A stretch of DNA of 64,000 nucleotides from Alicyclobacillus fastidiosus (GTDB lineage: Bacteria > Bacillota > Bacilli > Alicyclobacillales > Alicyclobacillaceae), in assembly GCF_026651875.1 (NCBI RefSeq), contig NZ_CP104067.1, positions 1,984,001-2,048,000 on the forward strand, read 5' to 3'. The notes under the pieces are model-generated. The model was not told the DNA's origin. It did no database searches and saw only the letters and a list, made by a program, of their open reading frames with translations. This document shows, one piece after another, positions 36,169 to 45,041 of the stretch; the first letter of the stretch is position 1; every line of letters begins with the position of its first letter. The position numbers and the translations under genes are program-made.

Positions 36169-36453
36169 ATGTCAAATATTCGTGCTTTGGCTATGCAACA
36201 CGTCGGTCGACCCGTCATTGTACACTCGACCTACGGGGTTCACCGTGGCATCTTACATCACGTCGACAATAACGGGATGTATCTACAGATGTACGGTGCA
36301 AACCGGACCGTCAGCGCATCGCAGGAGGCGTCGGCACAAACACTAGGCTCGCTCAAGGGCGCTGGTGTGGAAGCGGAGGAAGTCTTCTGGCCACTTTTCT
36401 TTATCCCATTTGTCGCAGCATTCGCACTGAGTGCTTGGTATTGGTACTGGTGA
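36169..36453 (+). CDS. Small protein with LSm/SH3-like barrel and C-terminal membrane helix
   Basis: 94 residues; ATG 36169 fits GGAGAGG better than the ATG at 36163. The first half (VGRPVIVHSTYGVHRGILHHVDNNGMYLQMY) reads like one small beta-barrel of the LSm/SH3 kind; the end (FFIPFVAAFALSAWYWYW) is a membrane helix rich in aromatics. Similar short proteins occur in spore-forming Bacillota, but I cannot name a function. It lies between ppiB and an SDR gene on the same strand. Confidence 0.65.
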   Translation: MSNIRALAMQHVGRPVIVHSTYGVHRGILHHVDNNGMYLQMYGANRTVSASQEASAQTLGSLKGAGVEAEEVFWPLFFIPFVAAFALSAWYWYW

Positions 36454-36599
36454 CGAAGATGGCGAGTTGCATGGGGCGATGCGTGCGCTTTCAAGGGTGA
36501 CGCGCCCGTGGGACGTTGCGGAATAAGCGGTCGGATAACCGCTTATTTCGCAACCCGACATGGGTGCTGTCACGATCATCGTCGAAAGGGGGACAAGCT

Positions 36600-37391
36600 G
36601 TGTTATCGAGAACGGCCTTTGTGACGTCTGCTGGAAAGGGACTCGGGCACGCGATGGTGCTCGCGCTCGCGAGAGCTGGGTGGAACGTCTCGTTTACCTA
36701 TGGGGGCAGTGAGGAAGAAGCTAAGCGGCTGGAGGCGCAAATCACGGCCGCGGGAGGCGCTGCGCTGGCCATCCACTGCGACCTGTTCGACCGCGCGTCT
36801 GTCTTGCAGGCGGTGGCTGTAGCGAAACAGCGGTTTGAGTCCATCGATGCACTCGTTCACAACTTCGGCCCGTTTGTCTTCGAGCGCAAGCCGCTGGCCG
36901 ACTACGACGAAGATATGTGGCAGCGCATGATGCACGGGAATCTCACCAATTTTTTCTGGTTGTACACCGAACTGATTCACGACATGCGATCGCGCCGCTT
37001 TGGGCGCTTTGTGACGATCGGCTACGACGGTGCTGGCGAGGCTCGCGGATGGCGGTTTCGAGCCGCGTATGCTGCAGCCAAAGCAGGGTTGGCGGCCTTG
37101 ACGAGATCCGTTGCAAGGGAAGAGCGAACGTTTGGCATCACTGCCAACATGGTGTGTCCTGGTGATATTCGGGGCACAGATAAGATGAAGATGTTCGACG
37201 ACGTCACAGGACAGGTCACAGAGGAGGGCCTTCGGCCTGCGGTTGGCGAAGATATTGCGCGGGCGGTCGCTTGGCTGTGCCATGCGGATAGTCAAGAAGT
37301 GAATGGAACGGTGCTCGAAATCACAGGGGCTCGTGAGATCTTGGCTCGTGACACACTTGGCGGGACCAATCGGGCGGGGGACAGGGACTAG
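36600..37391 (+). CDS. Short-chain dehydrogenase/reductase with altered active site
   Basis: 263 residues; GTG 36600 with AAAGGGGG eight bases upstream. The Rossmann glycine motif is TSAGKGLG (near residue 8), and YAAAK carries the catalytic Tyr and Lys (near 157-161). The usual Ser 13 residues before the Tyr is replaced: the stretch is VTIGYDGAGEARGWRFRAAY, with Gly at that place. The rest (VCPGDIRGTDKM, NGTVLEITG) is regular. It may still reduce a carbonyl compound, or may have a changed role; an enoyl-ACP or 3-oxoacyl reductase relation is possible. Confidence 0.85.
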   Translation: MLSRTAFVTSAGKGLGHAMVLALARAGWNVSFTYGGSEEEAKRLEAQITAAGGAALAIHCDLFDRASVLQAVAVAKQRFESIDALVHNFGPFVFERKPLADYDEDMWQRMMHGNLTNFFWLYTELIHDMRSRRFGRFVTIGYDGAGEARGWRFRAAYAAAKAGLAALTRSVAREERTFGITANMVCPGDIRGTDKMKMFDDVTGQVTEEGLRPAVGEDIARAVAWLCHADSQEVNGTVLEITGAREILARDTLGGTNRAGDRD

Positions 37392-37424
37392 ACCATCTTC
37401 TCCCAAAGTTCCCCCCGACTGGAC

Positions 37425-37553
37425 TTATTCGCGTTCAAGTTGGTCTGTTTCCGGTGTGCGCTTCATCGTTTTGCGAACCGCGCTGGTCACGCGCCACGTG
37501 AGGTAGATGGCAAACATGACGGCGAGCGCGAAATAGATTGCACTCTGACGCAC
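37425..37553 (-). CDS. 42-residue membrane peptide
   Basis: GTG 37553 with a perfect AGGAGG six bases upstream. One hydrophobic helix (IYFALAVMFAIYLTW) is followed by a basic then mixed-charge tail (RKTMKRTPETDQLERE). It lies 33 bases downstream of the DUF4097 gene on the same strand, so it is probably the last gene of the DUF2089-DUF4097 operon. No family is recognised; a membrane partner of the DUF4097 protein is a reasonable guess. Confidence 0.6.
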   Translation of the reverse strand: MRQSAIYFALAVMFAIYLTWRVTSAVRKTMKRTPETDQLERE

Positions 37554-37586
37554 AGACAACCTCCTAGCGTACGATTGGGAATAGAG

Positions 37587-38552
37587 TCACTGCTGTACGC
37601 TAATTTTTCCGCTTTTTGTCTCCAGGTATACAGAGATGAACGATGAAGTCTCCTCTGGCTCTTCTTTCAACCGGAATGTGCACGAATTTGGACGGTGTTC
37701 AGAGTCGTACACCACATCAAGCTCCGGATGGGATACCTGAACCGTCCCCACTGAGGACAATGCCTTTCCGCGAAGGGCCCTGTCGCTTGGCAACCCCCGA
37801 AGTTGAATCGTCCCGTTTTTCGACTCCGCATAAAGTTCACTCGTGCTGGTTTGCAGCGCGTCGTGCAACTGAATCAATCCGTTTTGCGACGTTGCCCTGA
37901 CGACCTCTGCCCTGGCGTGGTGCACGTGAATCTGTCCGTTGGTCGAATCCAGTTCCAAAGTTTGGACCGTGGCGCGATGGACGAAGATGTCGCCGTTGCG
38001 GGTGTGAACGACGAGGTTTTGCAGGTGATCAGGTACGTATAGGTCGATGCGACCGCCCGCGACGCGCGCACCGTCGACGCGTTGGAGGAATCGCAGGTCA
38101 ACTTCCTGTCCTGTTTCGGTCACCTGGATTGCCTGCTCAAGCAGTTCTTTCGCCTTGTCTTGCTCATCCACGCGGACGTCTGCCTGTACGTACATTCGGA
38201 TGTGAGGTCCCGAGCACCGTTCGACGCGGATACGCCCGTTCGTGGTCTCGACGCGCAGCGCCTTCATGTCGGCTGAGAATTCCCGTTCCACGGACGCGGC
38301 GATGTGGTCTCCAAACGACAGGTTGGAGAGGTTGGTCTCAAGTCCGCGGCGCAATTCGGTCATACTTTGGGCGATCACGCTCGACAATTGTGATCCGATG
38401 CCCTTCAGGTCGTTCGCCGCCTTGTCCCACGCCGTCTTCCCATCCGCTTTCCCCTTGCTTTTATCGGTTAGCGCTTCAAGCAATAAATCCGCCTGTTCAG
38501 CAGTGAGTTTCCCTTCGGCGACAAGTTCGAGAATTTTCAATCGCTCTTGCAT
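37587..38552 (-). CDS. DUF4097 beta-repeat protein with SHOCT-like N-terminus (YvlB-like)
   Basis: 321 residues. An N-terminal short helical domain (LKILELVAEGKLTAEQADLLLEAL) is of the SHOCT-like type that precedes DUF4097. The rest holds repeated short strands such as VETTNGRIRVERC, VHTRNGDIFVHR, LDSTNGQIHVHH and ESKNGTIQLRG, which make a beta-helix-like fold. Members such as YvlB and LiaX belong to envelope-stress loci; the function here is not settled. It is paired with a DUF2089 gene six bases upstream. Confidence 0.8.
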   Translation of the reverse strand: MQERLKILELVAEGKLTAEQADLLLEALTDKSKGKADGKTAWDKAANDLKGIGSQLSSVIAQSMTELRRGLETNLSNLSFGDHIAASVEREFSADMKALRVETTNGRIRVERCSGPHIRMYVQADVRVDEQDKAKELLEQAIQVTETGQEVDLRFLQRVDGARVAGGRIDLYVPDHLQNLVVHTRNGDIFVHRATVQTLELDSTNGQIHVHHARAEVVRATSQNGLIQLHDALQTSTSELYAESKNGTIQLRGLPSDRALRGKALSSVGTVQVSHPELDVVYDSEHRPNSCTFRLKEEPEETSSFISVYLETKSGKISVQQ

Positions 38553-38558
38553 TACGTT

Positions 38559-38924
38559 TCAACCCTTTCGAAGTTTTTCGAGTGTTTCTTCAAAACTGAG
38601 TTCACCGTTTTCGAATTGTCGAATCGCGTCCAAGCCGGCAGTCGATTCATCCGACTTTGACGGGGCGTAACCGAGGCTTTGTACGACTTCGTCGAGGCGA
38701 GCGCGCACGGTTGGGTAGGAGACACCGAGCTCCCGCTCGACTTCGCGAATGTTCCCGCGACATTTTAAAAACACCTCGACAAACGCGAGCTGTGAAACGG
38801 GCAAGTGGAGAATAGGGGTCACGGAAAAGTGACCTTGGACGCGGGTGTCACAGGAAGGACACTGTAGCTCAGTCACGTGCATCGCAGCCTCGCAGGATGG
38901 ACAACGTAACGGAATGTTTGCCAC
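38559..38924 (-). CDS. DUF2089 zinc-ribbon and helix-turn-helix protein
   Basis: 121 residues; GTG start with AAGGAG about nine bases upstream. Two CPSC motifs near residues 9-12 and 22-25 form a zinc ribbon; a helix-turn-helix-like part follows (FVEVFLKCRGNIREVERELGVSYPTVRARLDEVV). A short C-terminal part (LDAIRQFENGELSFEETLEKL) resembles the SHOCT-like domain of the next gene. It is likely a DNA-binding regulator of its own operon (inference). Confidence 0.82.
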   Translation of the reverse strand: MANIPLRCPSCEAAMHVTELQCPSCDTRVQGHFSVTPILHLPVSQLAFVEVFLKCRGNIREVERELGVSYPTVRARLDEVVQSLGYAPSKSDESTAGLDAIRQFENGELSFEETLEKLRKG

Positions 38925-38944
38925 TGATTACATCGCTCCTTATA

Positions 38945-38977
38945 AATGTTTAAATATACATTAACATATTCAATGTT
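38945..38977. promoter_or_regulatory. Cluster of ATGTT/AACAT half-sites
   Basis: AATGT (38945-38949) faces ACATT (38958-38962), and AACAT (38963-38967) faces ATGTT (38973-38977). They lie in the shared control region of the DUF2089 gene and the divergent hbd gene and could be an autoregulatory operator. Confidence 0.35.
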
Positions 38978-38988
38978 TTTGTTAAAAT
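38961..38988 (+). promoter_or_regulatory. Candidate promoter of the 39070 dehydrogenase
   Basis: TTAACA (38961-38966), 16 bases, TAAAAT (38983-38988). The spacer contains one of the inverted half-site pairs. Confidence 0.4.
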
Positions 38989-39069
38989 CGATGATACTGT
39001 TGAAAGCACAAAAATTTTCCGACGGTGGATGACGTTTGTGACATAATAGATCTACGGAGGGGTGTGCCC

Positions 39070-39924
39070 ATGGAGGTTACTTCAATCGGAGTTGTGGGCG
39101 CTGGGTTGATGGGCCGGGGAATCGCGCAGGTCGCCGCCACGAAGGGGTATGATGTGTACCTATACGACATTGACCCTGCTGTGGTGGATCACGCGCTGTT
39201 CAAGATTGGTCAGCGCCTGGCATCGGAGGCCCGCAAAGCGCGGATCTCACAAGATGAAAGCGAGCTTGCGCTTCGGCGCATTCGCGCATGCACGGACTTA
39301 TCTGATTTCATCGATGTTCATCTGGTCATCGAGGCGGTCCCGGAAAAAATGGAACACAAGCAGGCGGTGTTTCGAAGGTTAAGCACGATTTGTTCACCGC
39401 GTACCATCTTTGCAACCAATACTTCAGGCTTGTCCATCACGGAGATGGCAAGTGTGACGGACAGGCCTGAGTCGTTTCTCGGAATGCACTTCTTTCATCC
39501 GGTGCCCGTGATGAAACTGGTCGAGATCATCCGCGGGAGCGAAACGGAAGAGGAGGCGGTCGACGCCGCCAAGACGGTGTGTGAACGACTCGGGAAACGC
39601 GTGATTGAAGTGGGCGAGGCACCTCTGTTCGTCGTTAACCGGATTTTGGTTCCGATGCTCAACGAGGCTATCTTCGTGCTTCAAGAGGGTCTTGCCACCC
39701 CGGAGGATATCGACACGGGGATGAAGCTCGGAGCCAATCATCCGATTGGTCCGCTCGCACTTGCGGATATGGTGGGGCTTGATACACTCCTCGACACGTC
39801 GCTCACGCTCTTGTCTGAGACAGGCGATACGAAGTACCGCCCGCCTCAGTTGTTGCGCCAGATGGTGCGCGCTGGAAAACTCGGGCGCAAGTCGGGCGTT
39901 GGTTTTTATGATTACCGCGACTGA
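39070..39924 (+). CDS. 3-hydroxybutyryl-CoA dehydrogenase family protein
   Basis: 284 residues; ATG 39070 with GGAGGGG upstream. NAD-binding GAGLMGRGIA (about 10-19), the catalytic HFFHPVPVMKLVEII (His near 139), and the C-terminal dimer domain with NHPIGPLALADMVGLDTLL are all clear. It oxidises (S)-3-hydroxyacyl-CoA with NAD+, or the reverse, in fatty acid or butyrate metabolism. Its stop overlaps the convergent mdh stop by 13 bases. It is a paralogue of the 61504 gene. Confidence 0.92.
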   Translation: MEVTSIGVVGAGLMGRGIAQVAATKGYDVYLYDIDPAVVDHALFKIGQRLASEARKARISQDESELALRRIRACTDLSDFIDVHLVIEAVPEKMEHKQAVFRRLSTICSPRTIFATNTSGLSITEMASVTDRPESFLGMHFFHPVPVMKLVEIIRGSETEEEAVDAAKTVCERLGKRVIEVGEAPLFVVNRILVPMLNEAIFVLQEGLATPEDIDTGMKLGANHPIGPLALADMVGLDTLLDTSLTLLSETGDTKYRPPQLLRQMVRAGKLGRKSGVGFYDYRD

Positions 39925-40892
39925 ACTCGACTCGCTCGATTAAATGAATCGCGAGCAGTGGTATTCTTCCAAGTCTCGTAGGTGGCCTGCATGGAGGCGG
40001 CGGACCGTTTCAGCGCTTCGCGTTCGGCGGCGTCGATGGGCAGTTCCAGTACGTCCTCGATGCCGACCCGCGAGATGCGAACGGGTAGACCGATGAAGAC
40101 GTCTTCCGGAAGCCCGTACGCGCCGCCGCTTCGCACGGAAATCGGCCAGATTTGACTGACCGGGGAATGCAAGGCGTCAATCATCGCGACGACGGCGTAC
40201 GCCGGTGTGACGGCAGCTCCGTGCGTCTTGAATTTCTCCATAATTTCGCCACCGCCAAAACGGGTGCGCTCGACCGCATCCGCCCAATCTTCCTCCGACA
40301 GCAAGTTGAGTGCGGGTACGCCGTTGACCGATGCGAGTTGTCGTACTGGCACCATGTGGTCTCCATGTCCGCCCAGTACCATCGAGTGAATCTGTTTGTG
40401 GCTGACGCCTGCCAGGCGGCTGATCTGATGGGACAGTCGCGCGCTGTCGAGAATCCCGCCTTGGGCCATCACGCGATTCGATGGAAACCCTGTCTCCTCG
40501 AAGACGATTCGAGCCAAAATGTCGGCGGGATTGGTCAGGACGATGACGGTTGCGTTCGGGGCGAGCACAGATATGGAGCGACTGATCTGCTGCATCACCA
40601 GCGCGTTGGTAGCGATGAGATCCTCCCGGTTGAGTCCTGGTTTGCGGCCGATGCCAGCGGTGATGACCACCACGTCCGCCCCCGTCGCCAGTGCGGCGTC
40701 TGAGCCGCCCAGCACGCGCGTATCTGAACCGATCATCGCGCCAGACTGCACGATATCCAACGCCTTTCCCTCGGCCATGTCGCGTTGCACATCGATGAGC
40801 GAAACCTCTTCATATCCACGTTCCACGAGCAGTTCCGCGATCTCACCGCCGGTTCCGCCCGCCCCAAAAATACTCACTTTTGTCGAATACAT
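39912..40892 (-). CDS. mdh: Malate dehydrogenase (LDH-like type)
   Basis: 326 residues; ATG 40892 with GGAGGAGA upstream. GAGGTGGEIAE binds NAD; GRKPGLNREDLIATN has the two Arg-region residues that bind malate; GGILDSARL and LGGHGDHMVP hold the catalytic Asp/His pair. It converts malate to oxaloacetate in the citric acid cycle. Malate rather than lactate is supported by the RKPG segment. It overlaps the 3' end of hbd. Confidence 0.9.
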   Translation of the reverse strand: MYSTKVSIFGAGGTGGEIAELLVERGYEEVSLIDVQRDMAEGKALDIVQSGAMIGSDTRVLGGSDAALATGADVVVITAGIGRKPGLNREDLIATNALVMQQISRSISVLAPNATVIVLTNPADILARIVFEETGFPSNRVMAQGGILDSARLSHQISRLAGVSHKQIHSMVLGGHGDHMVPVRQLASVNGVPALNLLSEEDWADAVERTRFGGGEIMEKFKTHGAAVTPAYAVVAMIDALHSPVSQIWPISVRSGGAYGLPEDVFIGLPVRISRVGIEDVLELPIDAAEREALKRSAASMQATYETWKNTTARDSFNRASRVQSR

Positions 40893-40966
40893 GATTGCTC
40901 TCCTCCAATCCAAGCGCTCTATGACCAACAAATGCGAAGGATAGGCGTATGGTCATTCGAAAAGGT

Positions 40967-42415
40967 TCAAGTCGAAAGGGAGATCAGTCCCTGTTTTCGC
41001 CACCCTTTTGGATACAAATTGTTGACTCGACCAGGAACCGCCTTGGCAAAGCCCAGACACAGACCTGCGTGTTCCAATGCGACAAATCCGCGGAGCCCGT
41101 CGTCATTGGCGAGCGCATCTCCTGCCATATAGCGGATGGCCGCCTGTTCGTCGAGTGGCTTCACGTTGAAAAAGCGGTTCGGCGAACTCCGTAAAGCTAG
41201 CCCGTGGAGTGGCTCGATCCGGTTGCCCTCTCGCTTTGCGAGCGGCGTTCCCGGGCGCAATACGCGAATGCCGTCCACCGACAGCCCCAGAAGTTCGTCG
41301 CTGAAGTAAATATCCTTGTGTAAAATGGGCGTTTCGATAGAGGGGTCCGGACGCTTGCATATCTCCGCCAGCCAATTCTGCCAGTCCTTAAATCCCGTCC
41401 CTCTCAGGCCAACGCTTCGTCCTTCACCTCGGCGTTCGCGGCCAGCGCGCGCGCGCCGGCCACTATCCAGAGAGCTGTCCGATACACTTGTGGCAGCCCC
41501 CGGTTTTCGCAACCGCGCGACGAAGTGACCTTCGCCCTCGGCCAAATGCGGCCAAAGTCGCCGCGTCTTGGTGAGTGCGATGCGACCGTCGGCGAAGTCG
41601 GGCCGCCCAGGGCTCCATCGCGGCAAATTCGGGAGTTCCTCGACGACGAGTCCGAGCTCGTCCTCCATCCATGCGACGATTTGTTCGTTTTCCATCGGAT
41701 TGAACGTGCACGTGGAGTATATGAGTCGACCACCTGGCAAGAGCATTTCCACTGCCGAGCTAAGGATGTCCTTTTGCCTCGTCGCGCAGACGATGGGTGA
41801 GTCTTTCGACCATTCTTTCGCCGCCTGTGGATCCTTGCGGAACATTCCCTCGCCGGAGCAGGGCGCGTCGACGAGAATCGCGTGAAACGAGGCCGGCCAC
41901 GCCTTTGCCAAGGCCCCTGGAGATTCGTTCGTCACGGCGGCCGCGGCACCCATCCGTTCGAGGTTTTCCGCGAGAATTTTCACTCTCGTGGGATGGATTT
42001 CGTTGGCCACCAGGTGGCCGAGGTTGTTCATCAACCGTGCGATGGCCGTCGATTTGCCGCCGGGTGCGGCGCAGAGGTCGAGAATGCGTTCCCCTGGCTG
42101 CGGGTCAACCGCGAGTGCCACCGCCATGGCAGACGGTTCCTGAATGTAAAAAGCGCCCGCCTCGTGGTAAATGGTTTTGCCCAGGACAGATTCCTCGTCC
42201 ATGTAGAAACCGAATGGCATCCACGGCACCTGGCCGCGAAGATGGCGCAATACCGCATGCAAAATCGGGGGCCTCGACGGATCGTCGGCGCGAACGGACC
42301 ATCGGTCTATGCGCACCCCTCTACTCGGCGGTCTGTCGTAGGAGGCTTCGAACTCGGGCCAGGCGGGGCCGAGATGTGGTTTCATCATGTCGACGAATGC
42401 GTTTGGAAGCTGCAA
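40967..42415 (-). CDS. RsmF/NOP2-type RNA cytosine-5 methyltransferase
   Basis: 482 residues from a TTG start with GAAGGGA upstream. The SAM-binding DLCAAPGGKST (about residue 113), the DAPCSGEGMFRKD motif and the catalytic-Cys motif YSTCTFNPMENE are all intact, as in 16S rRNA m5C methyltransferases of the RsmF/YebU group. The C-terminal extension (YFSDELLGLSVDGIRVLRPG and beyond) is the RsmF RNA-binding part. It would methylate a cytosine in 16S rRNA; the exact base is not proven. Confidence 0.9.
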   Translation of the reverse strand: MQLPNAFVDMMKPHLGPAWPEFEASYDRPPSRGVRIDRWSVRADDPSRPPILHAVLRHLRGQVPWMPFGFYMDEESVLGKTIYHEAGAFYIQEPSAMAVALAVDPQPGERILDLCAAPGGKSTAIARLMNNLGHLVANEIHPTRVKILAENLERMGAAAAVTNESPGALAKAWPASFHAILVDAPCSGEGMFRKDPQAAKEWSKDSPIVCATRQKDILSSAVEMLLPGGRLIYSTCTFNPMENEQIVAWMEDELGLVVEELPNLPRWSPGRPDFADGRIALTKTRRLWPHLAEGEGHFVARLRKPGAATSVSDSSLDSGRRARAGRERRGEGRSVGLRGTGFKDWQNWLAEICKRPDPSIETPILHKDIYFSDELLGLSVDGIRVLRPGTPLAKREGNRIEPLHGLALRSSPNRFFNVKPLDEQAAIRYMAGDALANDDGLRGFVALEHAGLCLGFAKAVPGRVNNLYPKGWRKQGLISLST

Positions 42416-42630
42416 TTCGTTCTGTCCCTTCTCTATCAGCGTGATGGTGCGTCCGTTTTAGGATACCACGCTGCGCCTTGCCAATGAAAAGGTGCGGGTC
42501 GTGGCCGATGTTCGATTTGGCGGATGAAGGATTGCGCGTTTGGGTGGAGGTCTGTATATTGGTACGGGGCGAAGCCCAATCATCCGACTACCACGTCACG
42601 TTACTTCATGTATAGAGGGGATTGAATCAG

Positions 42631-42984
42631 ATGTTGACACAACCGACGAAAGAACTGGTCACGGTGCCGAATCCGCACCCAAACCGCGTCTACACGGTAG
42701 AAATGGACTGCGCGGAGTTTACGACGCTCTGCCCGATGACAGGGCAGCCGGACTTCGCTACGATTTATGTGGAATATCAGCCAGCGCAAAAGCTCGTCGA
42801 GCTGAAGTCCTTGAAACTCTATCTCTGGAGTTTCCGCAACGAAGCAAACTATCACGAGGATTGCGTGAACCGCATTCTCAACGATTTTGTGGCGGCCAGC
42901 GAGCCGCGCTACGCAAAAGTGGTTGGAGATTTCACCATTCGCGGCGGGATTCACACGAAAGTGACGGTCGAGTACACCGCGTAA
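42631..42984 (+). CDS. queF: NADPH-dependent 7-cyano-7-deazaguanine reductase
   Basis: 117 residues; ATG 42631 is better placed than TTG 42622 behind GAGGGG. It reduces the nitrile preQ0 to preQ1 in queuosine synthesis. The catalytic Cys lies in [12 protein letters not shown] (about residue 34), and the substrate-binding [16 protein letters not shown] and HEDCVN segments follow. This is the short unimodular type of Bacillota. No other que gene and no convincing preQ1 riboswitch lies nearby. Confidence 0.93.
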   Translation: MLTQPTKELVTVPNPHPNRVYTVEMDCAEFTTLCPMTGQPDFATIYVEYQPAQKLVELKSLKLYLWSFRNEANYHEDCVNRILNDFVAASEPRYAKVVGDFTIRGGIHTKVTVEYTA

Positions 42985-43126
42985 GCTCCGGTAGATGAGA
43001 ATGGGGCCTTCCCTAGAGCTGATCCAGCTAAATGGACGGGTTCTGGGGGAGGCCCTTGTCTGTTGCGGCAGTGTCCCCCTTTCCGGGCACGCGCCCGTTT
43101 CGTTTGAATCAGTTGAACGGCAGGGC

Positions 43127-43513
43127 CTATTCCGGCATTTCCTCAGAAGGCTTGTGCGTTACGACGGAAGCGATGCGGTTTTGGTCGTCGACGAAGACGA
43201 CCTTTGCCTCGAGCGATGCCCACTCTGGATCGTCCATCCACCCGATCGACAATACGATTATTTTATCACCTGGTTGGAAGAGTCTAGCCGGCGGGCCATT
43301 CAAGCAGACCGCACCGCTGCCTTCTCCGCCAGCGATGGCGTACGTGTGCCACAATTGACCGTTCGACAGATTCGTGATCTGGACCATCTCGTACGGGTGG
43401 ATGTCGGCCGCCTTCATGAGCAGCGGATCGAGTGTGATGCTCCCCATATAGTTCAAGTCCGCCTGAGTCACCGTCAGTCGGTGCAATTTCCCCTTGCATA
43501 TTTTGCGAAACAC
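43127..43513 (-). CDS. panD: Aspartate 1-decarboxylase
   Basis: 128 residues; GTG 43513 with AAGGAGG about twelve bases away. It is a pyruvoyl enzyme that makes beta-alanine for pantothenate. The self-cleavage site is YMGSITLD (Gly24-Ser25), with the Tyr of IHPYEMVQITN and the GDKIIVLSIG strand. The length is normal. It is separate from panB/panC. Confidence 0.93.
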   Translation of the reverse strand: MFRKICKGKLHRLTVTQADLNYMGSITLDPLLMKAADIHPYEMVQITNLSNGQLWHTYAIAGGEGSGAVCLNGPPARLFQPGDKIIVLSIGWMDDPEWASLEAKVVFVDDQNRIASVVTHKPSEEMPE

Positions 43514-43648
43514 GGCGTTAACAGCCTCCTTGGTGCATAGCGATGCTCGGGGCCTAGGCTGCCATCTGGCGCTCTAGACTCGTGCATTGACGCCACTTAG
43601 TCAACTCCACATATACTGTGCTGGGCATTGCATCGAGGTGATGAAATC

Positions 43649-44815
43649 GTGGCAGGTTCGGCAGGGTATATCGGTGTCGCAACAACCGCTTTGCCAAAAG
43701 GGCGATCGATTGGGGAGAAGCGGATCACCCGCCCGTCGATGCAGTATATTCGGCTAGCGGAGAACGCATTCGCCCGGGGTGTGACGCTGTATTTATTTCA
43801 TCCTCATCAGGTCGACTGGGGGAAGGGGAAAGTTCGTGCGTGGATGCCAGAGAATCGGGCTCGTCCACGGGGAAACTGGGTTGTCAAAATGGAGCGGTTG
43901 CCAGACGTCGTTTATGAGAACGTCTACGTCCATCTCGCCATGCAAGGGTACACGGGCGAACTGCGCAGAGAGGTGAGCAAGCGCAAGATCCCGCTGTACA
44001 ATCCGGTGCTGCCTGGGAAATGGCGGATGGTCGAGCTGCTGCGGGCACATGACATGTCGGACTTCACGCCGCAAACTGAACACCTTCGGAGTGCGAATCA
44101 AGCCATCGACCGACTGAATCAGTGGAACGTCGTCTACGTCAAACCGATCGGAGGTTATGGAGGCATGGACGTCACCCGTGTGGAGCGCCTGGGGGCGGGG
44201 CGCTACCGCGTGGGGATGGATCGGACGAAGGCACAGACCGCGCACATGCGGATGACGATGACGGAACCGGAATTGCGCAAGTGGATTGGCCCGCGCCTGC
44301 GCAAACCTCACATTATCCAACGCGGTCTTCGCCTGATCTCAGTGAGTGGGCGCAAAGTCGATTTTCGTGTGGTCCTGAACAGGGATCGTGCTGGCGAATG
44401 GCAACTGATTGGAATCGTGCCGAAGATGGCCGCGAGGGATGGCGTCGTGACGAACATCATCGCCGGTGGCGAGCGAACCGACGTCGAGAAGCTCGGCGCC
44501 ATCGCCGAGCGACAAGGCAAGCGAATTCCACTGGCGGAACTCGAAAGCAAGGCCAAGCAAATCGCGGGCGTCCTGTCGAAGCGCTACCCGACGATGGGAC
44601 TCGTAGGCTTCGATATGGCGGTCGAGGAAGATTTGAAGGTGTCGATGATCGAAATGAATCCGAAGCCAGCGAGATCCCTTCTGTCGAAGGTGATGCTGGA
44701 ACGCCTCGCCACGCATACGGTGGGCTTCGCGATGTACTTGGCGAAGCGGCGCGCGAACCATCCGTCGCTAGCCTCGGGTGCCGAGGTGGCAGACGAGGTT
44801 TCGCAGTTACTGTAA
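43649..44815 (+). CDS. YheC/YheD-family ATP-grasp protein (spore coat-associated)
   Basis: 388 residues; GTG 43649 with GAGGTGAT seven bases upstream. ATP-grasp parts: VVYVKPIGGYGGMDVTRVER (ATP-binding, near residue 165), KVDFRVVLNRDRAGEW, IGIVPKMAARDGVVTNII, and FDMAVEEDLKVSMIEMNPKP with the metal ligands. The family is known from Bacillus spore coat studies, but the reaction is unknown. An intact version of the decayed 32467 gene. Confidence 0.8.
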   Translation: MAGSAGYIGVATTALPKGRSIGEKRITRPSMQYIRLAENAFARGVTLYLFHPHQVDWGKGKVRAWMPENRARPRGNWVVKMERLPDVVYENVYVHLAMQGYTGELRREVSKRKIPLYNPVLPGKWRMVELLRAHDMSDFTPQTEHLRSANQAIDRLNQWNVVYVKPIGGYGGMDVTRVERLGAGRYRVGMDRTKAQTAHMRMTMTEPELRKWIGPRLRKPHIIQRGLRLISVSGRKVDFRVVLNRDRAGEWQLIGIVPKMAARDGVVTNIIAGGERTDVEKLGAIAERQGKRIPLAELESKAKQIAGVLSKRYPTMGLVGFDMAVEEDLKVSMIEMNPKPARSLLSKVMLERLATHTVGFAMYLAKRRANHPSLASGAEVADEVSQLL

Positions 44816-44981
44816 ATCAGCCTGCCGCCGATCCCGCCCGCCTTTGCCCGCGGATGTGGCGGCTTGAGTTCATGGTTGGATGGAAACTCCGGTGTCCCGC
44901 GGGCATCGGGCTATCGATTCCGCGCGGACGGGCCCACCTCCTTCAGAGAACTTCCGCAAACCCAAAATAAATGTTTTCCAG

Positions 44982-44996
44982 TTCCGTATGCGGGAA
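44982..44996 (+). promoter_or_regulatory. Candidate PraR operator upstream of praI
   Basis: TTCCGTATGCGGGAA, an inverted TTCC-N7-GGAA. It matches the praA promoter motif at 47245-47259 at 12 of 15 positions. IclR-type repressors commonly bind such 13-17-bp dyads. Confidence 0.55.
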
Positions 44997-45041
44997 TTTT
45001 TCGGTAGCCGCACGCGGCAGGAAAGTGATATTTTTTATATG

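Noticed and set aside
42541-42630. Possible preQ1 riboswitch before queF
   Set aside because: Only a small hairpin is present; the conserved preQ1 aptamer sequence is not seen.
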